Assembly: GCA_903893945.1 (NCBI GenBank)
Contig: CAITOF010000006.1
Location: forward strand, 1 to 64,000
Source of the DNA: an uncultured Oxalobacteraceae bacterium
GTDB taxonomy: Bacteria; Pseudomonadota; Gammaproteobacteria; Burkholderiales; Burkholderiaceae_D
Length of the DNA: 64,000 nt
Direction: 5' to 3'
The position numbers were made by a program, and so were the translations under genes. This document shows, piece by piece, positions 28,245-36,537 of this stretch. The notes under the pieces were generated by a model, which saw nothing but the letters and a program-made list of their open reading frames with translations, was not told the DNA's origin and searched no databases. Numbering within the stretch: position 1 is the stretch's first letter; each line of letters starts with the position of its first letter.

Positions 28245-28883
28245 ATGAAACTTTATTCTTATTTTCGTTCATCTGCCGCATTTCGGGTTCGAATTGCGTT
28301 GAATTTAAAGCAACTCAGTTACGAAATGGTGCCGGTTCATCTGACCAAAGATGGGGGTGGGCAGAATTCAGCGGCATACAGGGCAGTAAATCCGATGGGA
28401 CTGGTGCCGAGTCTGGAATCCGAAGCCGGCCTGCTGACCCAATCCGGGGCCATCTGCGACTATCTGAATGAACTGCAGCCCGACCCGCCGCTTCTGCCTG
28501 CCGATATGGCGGAACGGGCATGGGTGCGGTCAATCTGCAATATCGTTGCATGTGACATTCATCCGGTTAATAATTTACGGGTATTGAACTACCTGACCAG
28601 AACGCTGGGGCATGACGAAGCACAGAAAATGACCTGGTATCGTCACTGGATTGCCGAGGGTTTTGACGGACTGGAAAAAATGCTGGCAAAAAAAGCCGGT
28701 CGCCATTGCTGGGGCGATTCCATTACCATGGCGGATATATTTGTGATTCCGCAGGTGATGAATGCGGTACGCTTTGCCTGTCCCATGGAAACCTACCCGA
28801 CGTTGCAGCGCGTCTATGAGAATGCAATGGCACTGGACGCGTTCCGGTTGGCGGCGCCGGGTGCCCAGCCGGATGCCGAATGA
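28245..28883 (+). CDS. maiA: maleylacetoacetate isomerase (zeta-class GST)
   Basis: A 212-residue glutathione S-transferase-fold enzyme. The N-terminal zeta signature SSAAFRVRIALNLK (9-22) carries the SSxxxRVR active site. VNPMGLVPSLE and LTQSGAICDYL form the glutathione site. The C-terminal domain is helical. It isomerises maleylacetoacetate to fumarylacetoacetate in tyrosine/homogentisate breakdown, or maleylpyruvate in the gentisate route. The ATG at 28245 follows a long leader. It stands 102 bp before the CoA-transferase genes, which would use acetoacetate, a product of the same pathway. That linkage supports the tyrosine route. Confidence 0.9.
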   Translation: MKLYSYFRSSAAFRVRIALNLKQLSYEMVPVHLTKDGGGQNSAAYRAVNPMGLVPSLESEAGLLTQSGAICDYLNELQPDPPLLPADMAERAWVRSICNIVACDIHPVNNLRVLNYLTRTLGHDEAQKMTWYRHWIAEGFDGLEKMLAKKAGRHCWGDSITMADIFVIPQVMNAVRFACPMETYPTLQRVYENAMALDAFRLAAPGAQPDAE

Positions 28884-28985
28884 TGCACCGCCTGACAGCA
28901 ACCAGGGCAGCGGATTTGAAGTGGCTTGGCGTGCAGTGGGTTGAAATACTTTTTATAATATCGGATTACCTTGTCAGGAGTAACT

Positions 28986-29717
28986 ATGAATAAGCTTTAC
29001 CCCAACGCCGAAACGGCTTTGCGCGATATTGTCAAAGATGGGCAGACCATTGCCGTGGGCGGTTTCGGTTTGTGCGGTATTCCGGAAGCGCTGATAGCCG
29101 CATTGCGCGATTCCGGTGTGCAGAATCTGACCGCCATTTCCAATAATGCCGGTGTGGATGGATTTGGACTGGGTCAGTTATTGACGACCCGTCAGATCAG
29201 AAAAATGATTGCCTCTTACGTCGGGGAAAACAAGGAATTTGAACGCCAGTACCTGGCTGGCGAATTGCAACTTGAATTTACTCCGCAAGGAACCCTGGCC
29301 GAAAAATTGCGCGCCGGCGGTGCCGGTATTCCGGCATTTTTTACCAAGACCGGTGTCGGTACGATGGTCGCTGACGGCAAGGAGATTCGCGAGTTCGACG
29401 GTCACCACTATGTGATGGAACGGTCGCTGGTGGCCGATGTGTCCCTGGTTAAGGCATTTAAGGCCGACAAGGCAGGTAATCTGGTGTACCGGAAGACCGC
29501 GCGCAACTTTAATCCCAACGTTGCGATGGCCGGTAAAATTACCGTGGCGGAAGTCGAACAGATCGTGGAGATCGGCGAGCTGGATCCGGACGAGATTCAC
29601 ACCCCGGGTATTTACGTACAGCGGATCGTCGTCAATGCCAGTCCGGAAAAACGCATTGAACAGCGCACATTAACCGTTCCGTCAAAAGCGGCAGATGCAA
29701 CCAAGGCAGGAGTATAA
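28986..29717 (+). CDS. scoA: 3-oxoacid CoA-transferase subunit A
   Basis: A 243-residue alpha subunit of a class I CoA-transferase. The glycine-rich motif [15 protein letters not shown] (about 22-36) is the family signature 1, and [20 protein letters not shown] is conserved near the end. I take ATG 28986, with AGGAG 6 nt upstream, over the track start 28971. It moves CoA from succinyl-CoA to acetoacetate or a similar 3-oxoacid. It is followed after 2 bp by subunit B, so the pair is translationally coupled. It forms a heterotetramer in the cytoplasm. Confidence 0.94.
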   Translation: MNKLYPNAETALRDIVKDGQTIAVGGFGLCGIPEALIAALRDSGVQNLTAISNNAGVDGFGLGQLLTTRQIRKMIASYVGENKEFERQYLAGELQLEFTPQGTLAEKLRAGGAGIPAFFTKTGVGTMVADGKEIREFDGHHYVMERSLVADVSLVKAFKADKAGNLVYRKTARNFNPNVAMAGKITVAEVEQIVEIGELDPDEIHTPGIYVQRIVVNASPEKRIEQRTLTVPSKAADATKAGV

Positions 29718-29719
29718 CC

Positions 29720-30361
29720 ATGGCATGGAATCGTGATCAAATGGCTGCACGGGCAGCGCAGGAACTGCAGGATGGCTTTTATGTCAATTTGGGCATTGGA
29801 TTGCCCACCATGGTTGCTAATCACGTGCCTGCCGGCATGGAAGTCTGGCTGCAATCGGAAAACGGGTTATTGGGTATCGGACCATTTCCGACCGAGGATG
29901 AAATTGATCCGGATTTGATTAATGCCGGCAAGCAAACAGTCACCACGCTGGCAGGTTCATCCATTTTCAGTTCAGCAGATTCATTTGCCATGATACGCGG
30001 CGGCAAAATTAATCTGGCGATCCTGGGTGCCATGCAGGTCAGCCAGAATGGCGATCTGGCGAACTGGATGATTCCGGGAAAAATGGTGAAGGGTATGGGT
30101 GGTGCCATGGATCTGGTGGCCGGCGTTGGTCGTGTTGTCGTGTTAATGGAGCATGTTGCCAAAGGTGATGCACATAAAATTCTGAAGACGTGCAACCTGC
30201 CGCTCACCGGCGTGGCTGTCATAAACCGGATCATTACAGATTTGGGTGTGATCGACATTACGCCCGAAGGCCTGAAACTGGTTGAGCTGGCGCCGGATGT
30301 GACAGTTGACGAAATCAGGAGAAAAACCGAACCGGTGCTCGATGTGACGGGTTTTGTTTGA
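29720..30361 (+). CDS. scoB: 3-oxoacid CoA-transferase subunit B
   Basis: A 213-residue beta subunit. It contains the catalytic glutamate motif [10 protein letters not shown] (about 47-56), where the Glu forms the acyl-CoA intermediate, and [19 protein letters not shown] (about 127-145). The gene starts 2 bp after scoA stops. Whether acetoacetate, 3-oxoadipate or another 3-oxoacid is used cannot be decided from sequence. The neighbouring maiA favours acetoacetate. A perfect 8-bp inverted repeat follows the stop at once. Confidence 0.94.
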   Translation: MAWNRDQMAARAAQELQDGFYVNLGIGLPTMVANHVPAGMEVWLQSENGLLGIGPFPTEDEIDPDLINAGKQTVTTLAGSSIFSSADSFAMIRGGKINLAILGAMQVSQNGDLANWMIPGKMVKGMGGAMDLVAGVGRVVVLMEHVAKGDAHKILKTCNLPLTGVAVINRIITDLGVIDITPEGLKLVELAPDVTVDEIRRKTEPVLDVTGFV

Positions 30362-30394
30362 CGGTTCAGGTTCGTGAAACAGTCACTGAACCGT
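30361..30394. terminator. 8-bp inverted repeat after scoB
   Basis: ACGGTTCA (30361-30368) and TGAACCGT (30387-30394) form a perfect stem with an 18-nt loop, starting on the last base of the scoB stop. There is no T-tract, so it may be an attenuating or RNA-stabilising structure ahead of the next gene, or an operator. Confidence 0.4.
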
Positions 30395-30417
30395 CATCGT
30401 CCATCAGCAGCCTGACT

Positions 30418-31209
30418 ATGCCAACCTTCAGACAGACCGGATGGAGCAGCGGTGTGGGACTGTTATGTTGCGTATGCGCTTTCTGCAGCCCTGCCGCTAT
30501 GGGGCAGGAATTGCATTCGGTCTCGGTCTGTTACGATCCGCCAACCGAAGACACTAGAAATAGTTCCGATCTGTCGACGGTCACATTTTTCAATTACGTC
30601 GTATCCGAAGCGTTTGCCCAGATAGGGGTCAAGGTCAATTTTGATCTCCAGCATACCTTTAAAGGCTGCATGGAGCTGGTGCAGAATGGCCGGATTGATT
30701 TTGTGCAGGGAGCCTATTACGATGAGGACCGGGCCAAAATTTTTGATTACTCAAATCATTACCATACGCTGACCCCACAGGTATTCTATCGCATCGACAC
30801 TCCCATCAAAGTGAAGCAACTCGGCGACCTCAGAAAATATCGGGGCTGCGGCATCTACGGTTCAAGTTATGCTCATTACGGATTGACCCAGAAGGATCTG
30901 GATCTGGGGCCGGGTTACGCATCGATGGTGAACAAACTGATGGCCGGACGATGTGATTATTTTGTCGAGGAACTCGAAGTGTTTTATGAAATGGGCGAGG
31001 AGGGGCGAACCGTGCTTGAAAATCACGATATTGTTCACATGGATGTTCCGGGCGCGAGTGCACCTTCCCGTTACCTGATCACCCGAAAAAACAGCCCGGC
31101 GTCCCGATTGCTGCCGAAATTTAATAAGGCATTGAGTCAGGTTATTAATAGTCCGCTTGCCAGGGAATACTGGATTCGGGACCACGGCACTGTCGCCTAC
31201 AAGCGCTAG
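30418..31209 (+). CDS. periplasmic solute-binding protein, family 3-like
   Basis: A 263-residue exported protein. The signal segment GVGLLCCVCAFCSPAAMGQ precedes a domain resembling SBP_bac_3 amino-acid-type binding proteins. It contains ELVQNGRIDFVQGAYYDEDRAKIFDYS, which corresponds to the usual LxxGxxD...T..R...FS pattern. C-terminal RKNSPASRLLPKFNKALSQV matches the typical last helices. The track start (TTG 30358) overlaps scoB. ATG 30418 gives a normal signal peptide but has no good Shine-Dalgarno. No ABC permease is adjacent. The next gene is a membrane diguanylate cyclase, so it may serve as an orphan sensor input. Confidence 0.7.
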   Translation: MPTFRQTGWSSGVGLLCCVCAFCSPAAMGQELHSVSVCYDPPTEDTRNSSDLSTVTFFNYVVSEAFAQIGVKVNFDLQHTFKGCMELVQNGRIDFVQGAYYDEDRAKIFDYSNHYHTLTPQVFYRIDTPIKVKQLGDLRKYRGCGIYGSSYAHYGLTQKDLDLGPGYASMVNKLMAGRCDYFVEELEVFYEMGEEGRTVLENHDIVHMDVPGASAPSRYLITRKNSPASRLLPKFNKALSQVINSPLAREYWIRDHGTVAYKR

Positions 31210-31322
31210 GCAGGTTGCCCGGGTCGCATCCTATTGTAAAAACTATCCCGATGTATATGATGTAAAAATTGGCGGACCCGGGACAGAACCGGTAAGTTTT
31301 TGACAACAATAACAGGTAACTG

Positions 31323-34300
31323 ATGATTTCAATGTCAGCAAATGCGATAAGGGCGCTTCGAAACGGGCTCTGGGTTGCCCTCTTGCTCGCTTTTACGTCG
31401 GGCAGTCGAGCTGACGTGGTGCAGGACAGCGTCCCCGCCAGTATGTCGGCCAAGGCATCGGTAAGCGAAGACTGGTTTCCGCTGTCGGACACAATTTTTG
31501 AACAGTTTGACCACGAACACGGACTTGCCAGTCGGGTCATTATTGCCATTGCCGAAGACGGCGATGGCTTTCTGTGGTTCGGCACCGAAGGTGGACTGGC
31601 ACGTTGGGACGGTTACCATTTCCGCAATTATTATTCGAACCTGAATGACCCGGGCAGTTTGCCGGTCAGCCGGATTCAAACGCTGTTTAAAGATCGTGCC
31701 GGGCGACTCTGGATAGGTACCCAGTCCGGTGGACTGGTGCGCTACGACGCCGCTCAGGAACGCTTTATCAGAATACCGGTTGGCCCCAATTCAATCAGTC
31801 ACGTCCATGTATCCGCAATTGCCGATGACGGAAAAGGCGGTATCTGGGTTGGTACCGACAACGGCCTTGACCACTTTGACCCGCAATCCGGTGCTGTAAC
31901 CCATTTGCGCAGCGAACCGCACAACCGGCATTCGCTGCCCGATAACGTGATTCAGGCACTGGAATACGCCGTGGACGGCACTTTATGGGTCGGTACCGCA
32001 AAAGGGCTGGTGAAAGTCGATCCGGAAGCCATGTCAGTCGAGGAAGTCGGTGTGCCAACTCCCGACGAAAGTGCACCCAGCATCGCAAGCCTGCATATCG
32101 CCAGCGATGGACGGATTTGGGTCGGTACGGCGAAATTCGGTGCGTTTGTGATAGACCCGGTCAAAAACAGCATCCGGTCGATCCGGCAAAAAGACGGTGC
32201 CGCGCACGGGACTGTCGGGGAATGGGTCCGCTCCATTGCCGAAATACGCCCGGGGCTCATCTGGCTGGGCACGGATGGTCATGGCATCGTCGAATTCGAT
32301 GTTGGCTCGGCAACCTTTCGAAATCTGCGTCACGATCCGAATGTGGCGGCAAGTCTTGCGGACAACACCGTGTGGGATATCAAACTGGACCGTGCCGGAC
32401 TTGTGCTGGTTGGCACACAGCGCGGCGTTTCCCGCTTTGATGCGTCGCACGACATGATACGAACAGTGACGGGTGGTAGCGGAAAATCACAGGTTATTTC
32501 GGATGCCGATGTCGAATCCGTGCTGTCTGCCAAGGATGGACGCCTGTGGCTGGGGCTGCGAAAAAATGGGATCGATATTCTTGACATTGCCGGACGTCAG
32601 GTCCAGACCATTCGCCCGGACCCCGCCCGGCCTGGTGCTGCGTTGCCGCAATCGACGATCAACGCGCTGGCGCAAATTGAGGACGGCCATGTTCTGATAG
32701 GTACCAATGACGGTCTGTATGAGGCAAATTCAGGCGCCACGACGATGTCACGCCTGGAGTTCGGCGGACGTGACCGGGACCTGCGCGTTGACACCTTGCT
32801 GGCCGACGGTAAGCGGCTCTGGTTAGGCAGCGTGGTGGATGGATTATGGCAGCTCGATGTCAGTGCAAAGGTAAGTGCCGTGCGTCCCGCCTGGGTGTCG
32901 AAATTATCTGACCAGCGGATTAACGATATTATTTCGGGGAAATCGGGTGGCTTGTGGATAGGGACCGATTATGGCCTGAATTATGTGCGTCCCGATGAAG
33001 GAACCGTCCTGCAATTCTTGCCCGTGATCGGTATCACTGATACGCTGACCTCGGGTGAAATCTCATCGCTGATGATTTCCCGTAACGGGCACCTCTGGAT
33101 CGGTACCTTCGGCGGGGGTATTAATGTGATTGAAAATCCGGAGCAGCAGGGTGGTAAGGCATTTCGGCATATCAGTACTGCTGACGGTCTGCCCAGCGCC
33201 AATATCGATCAGATGCTTGAAGACCGTGCCGGCCGGATCTGGGTCAGTACCGACAGCGGGCTGGCCGTGATTGAACCGGAAACGTACAAGGTGCGCGCGT
33301 TGCAGCGCGCCGACGGTGTTCCGATCAGCGATTACTGGTCCAATGCCGGAGCGATGACCCGCAAAGGTGATCTGGTGTTTGGCGGTCTGGGCGGAATTAC
33401 CGTGGTCCGGCCCCAGCGGCTGCAAACCTGGGACTACTCACCGCCTGTCGTGATAACCGATGTCAGGATCGGCGGCAGTCCGGTGCCGGCCAGCCGCTTT
33501 AAAGAGGGTGGTGATGTCAAAACGCCACTGACTATTGCGCCTGACCTGAACAGTATCTCGGTGGAGTTTTCGGCGCTGGACTTTTCCGAGCCTGAACAGA
33601 ACCGGTACGCGTACCGGCTTGTCGGCTTTGAGCGTGACTGGACTTACACCGATTCCAATCGCCGGATTGCTGCCTATACCAATCTGCCGCCGGGCGATTA
33701 CCAATTAAAATTGAAGGGGACAAATCGCGCAGGCAGATGGGCGGACCAGGAATTGAGCGTGCCCATTCGTGTGCTTCCGTCCTGGTACCAGACCTACTGG
33801 TTCCGGTCGCTGGAATTTCTGTTCGGGCTGGTATTCATTTATGGTCTGATCTGGTATCGGACCAAGCGGCTGCGCAGACAAAAGCACCAGCTGGAGGCCA
33901 TCGTTCTGGAGCGGACCAAGGCACTGGCCATCGCCAATATGGAACTGGAGCGGCTGGCGCATAATGATCCGCTCACCGGACTGGGCAATCGACGCTGTTT
34001 CTTCAAAATAGTCGGTGATCATCTGGCCAGCGCCCGCCGCCACCACCGGCCGTGCTGTGTGCTGATGGTGGATCTTGATCACTTCAAACAGATTAATGAC
34101 CGATTCGGTCATGGTGCCGGTGATGTAACCCTGGTGGCATCGGCACGTTGCCTGGTGTCATGTGTTCGCGAAATCGATGTGACTGCGCGATTTGGCGGCG
34201 AGGAATTTGCGGTATTTCTGCCAGAAACCGATATTTCCGACGCCCGTGAAGTGGCAGAACGGTTTCGTCGTTCGCTCGAAGCGCTCGACATTGAATTTGA

Positions 34301-34445
34301 AGGGCAAATAATTCGCGTGACGGCCAGTATCGGATTATCGGCCTGGCACGAAGACGAAATTGCCATCGAATCGGCGCTTGATCGTGCGGATATTGCATTG
34401 TATCGTGTCAAGGCATCAGGACGTAATGCAATCGCGGTCGCATGA
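31323..34445 (+). CDS. Reg_prop/Y_Y_Y sensor diguanylate cyclase
   Basis: A 1,040-residue membrane sensor. A signal/anchor (about 10-30) is followed by a periplasmic double beta-propeller of Reg_prop repeats (LWIGTQSGGLVRYD, IWVGTDNGLDHFD and similar, about 50-700). A Y_Y_Y domain comes next (about 725-800, ending NLPPGDYQLKLKG). A membrane helix (about 825-845) and a short coiled coil lead to a GGDEF domain (about 875-1038) with FGGEEF near 957. The allosteric I-site RxxD (REID) lies five residues before GGEEF, so product inhibition is expected. It makes c-di-GMP in response to an extracytoplasmic ligand. This architecture often senses polysaccharide or oligosaccharide. AGGT precedes the ATG. 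Confidence 0.93.
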   Translation: MISMSANAIRALRNGLWVALLLAFTSGSRADVVQDSVPASMSAKASVSEDWFPLSDTIFEQFDHEHGLASRVIIAIAEDGDGFLWFGTEGGLARWDGYHFRNYYSNLNDPGSLPVSRIQTLFKDRAGRLWIGTQSGGLVRYDAAQERFIRIPVGPNSISHVHVSAIADDGKGGIWVGTDNGLDHFDPQSGAVTHLRSEPHNRHSLPDNVIQALEYAVDGTLWVGTAKGLVKVDPEAMSVEEVGVPTPDESAPSIASLHIASDGRIWVGTAKFGAFVIDPVKNSIRSIRQKDGAAHGTVGEWVRSIAEIRPGLIWLGTDGHGIVEFDVGSATFRNLRHDPNVAASLADNTVWDIKLDRAGLVLVGTQRGVSRFDASHDMIRTVTGGSGKSQVISDADVESVLSAKDGRLWLGLRKNGIDILDIAGRQVQTIRPDPARPGAALPQSTINALAQIEDGHVLIGTNDGLYEANSGATTMSRLEFGGRDRDLRVDTLLADGKRLWLGSVVDGLWQLDVSAKVSAVRPAWVSKLSDQRINDIISGKSGGLWIGTDYGLNYVRPDEGTVLQFLPVIGITDTLTSGEISSLMISRNGHLWIGTFGGGINVIENPEQQGGKAFRHISTADGLPSANIDQMLEDRAGRIWVSTDSGLAVIEPETYKVRALQRADGVPISDYWSNAGAMTRKGDLVFGGLGGITVVRPQRLQTWDYSPPVVITDVRIGGSPVPASRFKEGGDVKTPLTIAPDLNSISVEFSALDFSEPEQNRYAYRLVGFERDWTYTDSNRRIAAYTNLPPGDYQLKLKGTNRAGRWADQELSVPIRVLPSWYQTYWFRSLEFLFGLVFIYGLIWYRTKRLRRQKHQLEAIVLERTKALAIANMELERLAHNDPLTGLGNRRCFFKIVGDHLASARRHHRPCCVLMVDLDHFKQINDRFGHGAGDVTLVASARCLVSCVREIDVTARFGGEEFAVFLPETDISDAREVAERFRRSLEALDIEFEGQIIRVTASIGLSAWHEDEIAIESALDRADIALYRVKASGRNAIAVA

Positions 34446-34533
34446 CATGGACAGCTTGCCCGACCGGGACGGTTGAGTCAAACCGGACCCAGGTAGCAGG
34501 ATATGACTTCCTGTTAATGCCAGGTAGTGTGCA

Positions 34534-34983
34534 ATGAAAGTTCTCGATATGGATTCAAAATTTCACCCCCATGGAAGCTACGAAGGAACAATAGACGGGC
34601 GACTGTTGATCAGCACGCACGGCGGTGCCTGGAATGTTGAAATGTATCAGAAAGCAGCACGCACCGCGCTGCCCTTGATCCGGGAATTGAATGCGACAGG
34701 CTACTGGGGAACACTGATTGTTCTGGATACGACGATGCTGAACCATCCGGATGTTTTTAAAGTGGGGCGTAACTGGGTCCTCAGTCCGGAGGTATCCAAT
34801 ATGGTGGGGGTGGCGTGGGTCATCTCGCCCAGACTGGAAGGTTACGCGTTTCTGATTCACCTTTACAGGGAACTCTATGAAGGTCTGGTTCAGTCTGCCA
34901 TTTTTGATACCCTCGAGGAGGCGCGCGACTGGATGCATCGCAAAATTGATGACAGGGTAAAATCGCATGAAGGCAAAACGTAA
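34534..34983 (+). CDS. hypothetical protein, STAS-like fold possible
   Basis: A 149-residue soluble protein with no family I can name firmly. Alternating strands and helices (GRLLISTHGGAWNVEMYQKA; YWGTLIVLDTTMLNHPD; VAWVISPRLEGY) and a C-terminal IFDTLEEARDWMHRKI recall SpoIIAA/STAS-like proteins, which share a final xFxxxEEAxxWL helix. There are two possible starts, ATG 34534 and 34549, neither with a strong Shine-Dalgarno. It follows the diguanylate cyclase by 88 bp on the same strand and may be co-transcribed. Confidence 0.65.
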   Translation: MKVLDMDSKFHPHGSYEGTIDGRLLISTHGGAWNVEMYQKAARTALPLIRELNATGYWGTLIVLDTTMLNHPDVFKVGRNWVLSPEVSNMVGVAWVISPRLEGYAFLIHLYRELYEGLVQSAIFDTLEEARDWMHRKIDDRVKSHEGKT

Positions 34984-35201
34984 GTCCAGGGGCGATTTTA
35001 TTCACCGTGGTCCGCCGGATTTCCAAAACAACCGGTCAATTTCAGCAATAATAGGTTGGACGAAGTCAGGTTGGCGGCATTTCGTCTTTGCTTTATTTCA
35101 TTAATTGCAATTTATTATTATTTATGTGATTATCAATTTTTTGTGCCCACTGATGACAAATTATCGGTCTGCTGATTAACCACGCTCACCTGAGGACTAC
35201 T

Positions 35202-36080
35202 ATGGCAAGGCTATCAAGCCAGATTCGGATCAAATCGGTGCAATGCATTTCGCCAGAAGGCTTGCATCACATGGCGTATAAGGAGTGGGGCGCCAGTGAT
35301 AACCGTAATGTGCTGATTTGTGTGCACGGTGTAACTCGTGTCTCTGATGATTTTGATGCGCTTGCAAGTGCATTGTCCGGCCGCTATCGTGTAATCTGCC
35401 CTGATATAGTCGGGCGTGGACGGTCGGACTGGTTCCGCAACCCGCAGCATTATCAGGTGCAACAGTATGCCAGTGATCTGGTAACGCTGATCGCCCGATC
35501 CGATGCGGACAGTATTTCTTACGTGGGTACCTCCATGGGCGGGATGATAGGCATGGGGCTGGCCGCCCTGAAAGAGAGTCCTATCCGGAAAATGGTGCTT
35601 AATGATATCGGACCGGTTTTGAATGTTTCTGCACTCGGCCGGATCGGACAGTATATCGGTCAACCCGTGACGTTTTCGTCGTATGCTGAAGCAGCCGGTT
35701 ACATCCGGTCCATTTCAGCCACCTTCGGTGAACATACCGATGAACAGTGGCACAAATTATGCAGTGATGTTTTAAAGCAGGACAAAGATGGCAGGTGGGT
35801 TAAACATTATGATATAAGTCTGGCGGTGCCGATGCAGGCAATAACGCCGGAGCTGGCCCAGGCGTCCCAGTTAATGTTATGGGCTGCGTACGACGCGATC
35901 ACCTGTCCGGTGTTGCTGCTGCGTGGGAAAGAATCGGACCTGTTGTCGCAGGAGACAGCGATTGAAATGACCGGTCGGGGTCCGCGGGCCAGATTGATCG
36001 AATTTGAAAAAGTCGGACATGCCCCCACCTTGGTGCATCCCGACCAAATTGCCGCGATTACCGGTTTTTTGCTGGAATAA
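35202..36080 (+). CDS. alpha/beta-hydrolase
   Basis: A 292-residue alpha/beta-hydrolase-fold protein. It shows the oxyanion region CVHGVTR (about 42-48), nucleophile elbow YVGTSMGGMIGM (GxSxG as GTSMG, Ser near 110), a catalytic Asp region LLRGKESDLLS (about 244-254) and His in EKVGHAPTLVHPDQ (near 273). There is no signal peptide. CTGAGGAC gives the Shine-Dalgarno before ATG 35202. It lies 48 bp upstream of a RidA-family gene and probably shares transcription with it. The substrate is unknown. Esterase, dehalogenase-like or C-C hydrolase activities are all possible. Confidence 0.88.
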   Translation: MARLSSQIRIKSVQCISPEGLHHMAYKEWGASDNRNVLICVHGVTRVSDDFDALASALSGRYRVICPDIVGRGRSDWFRNPQHYQVQQYASDLVTLIARSDADSISYVGTSMGGMIGMGLAALKESPIRKMVLNDIGPVLNVSALGRIGQYIGQPVTFSSYAEAAGYIRSISATFGEHTDEQWHKLCSDVLKQDKDGRWVKHYDISLAVPMQAITPELAQASQLMLWAAYDAITCPVLLLRGKESDLLSQETAIEMTGRGPRARLIEFEKVGHAPTLVHPDQIAAITGFLLE

Positions 36081-36128
36081 ACGCCCTCTGTTCATCAGGA
36101 AAGTGGACAGACCAATTTTTTAAGGACG

Positions 36129-36515
36129 ATGATGCAGAATCCGCAAACGCACGAAAAACACGCCATCAAACGGTACCATGTTGGTGCACGCATGTCCGAA
36201 ATGGCCGTCTATAACCGCACCGTTTATCTGGCCGGTCAGGTAACGTCCGATGACAAACTGGATATTGCCGGGCAAACGCGGGATGTACTGAACCAGATTG
36301 ATAAGCTGCTGGCAGAAGCTGGCACGGACAAATCACACATACTGATGTGTCAGATTTATTTGTCTGATCTTGCCAATTTTGCCGCGATGAATCAGGTATG
36401 GGATGCATGGGTAGCAGCTGGCAATACGCCACCTCGCGCGACTGTTCAGGCGTTGCTGGCCCGACCGGAGTGGCTGATCGAAATCGTTGTCACAGCAGCG
36501 TTAAAAGAAGTTTAA
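36129..36515 (+). CDS. RidA/YjgF family protein
   Basis: A 128-residue protein of the Rid superfamily: AVYNRTVYLAGQV near the start, QTRDVLNQIDKLLAEAGTDKSHILMCQIYLSD in the middle, and TPPRATVQALLARPEWLIEIVVTAAL at the end. The Arg in PPRATV is the conserved imine-handling position, and ExxVxA follows. RidA relatives hydrolyse reactive enamine/imine intermediates. The RidA subgroup cannot be settled by eye. It is spaced between an alpha/beta-hydrolase and relA on the same strand, 22 bp before relA. Confidence 0.9.
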   Translation: MMQNPQTHEKHAIKRYHVGARMSEMAVYNRTVYLAGQVTSDDKLDIAGQTRDVLNQIDKLLAEAGTDKSHILMCQIYLSDLANFAAMNQVWDAWVAAGNTPPRATVQALLARPEWLIEIVVTAALKEV

Positions 36516-36537
36516 TCATCAATCACGCCTTGATCTT

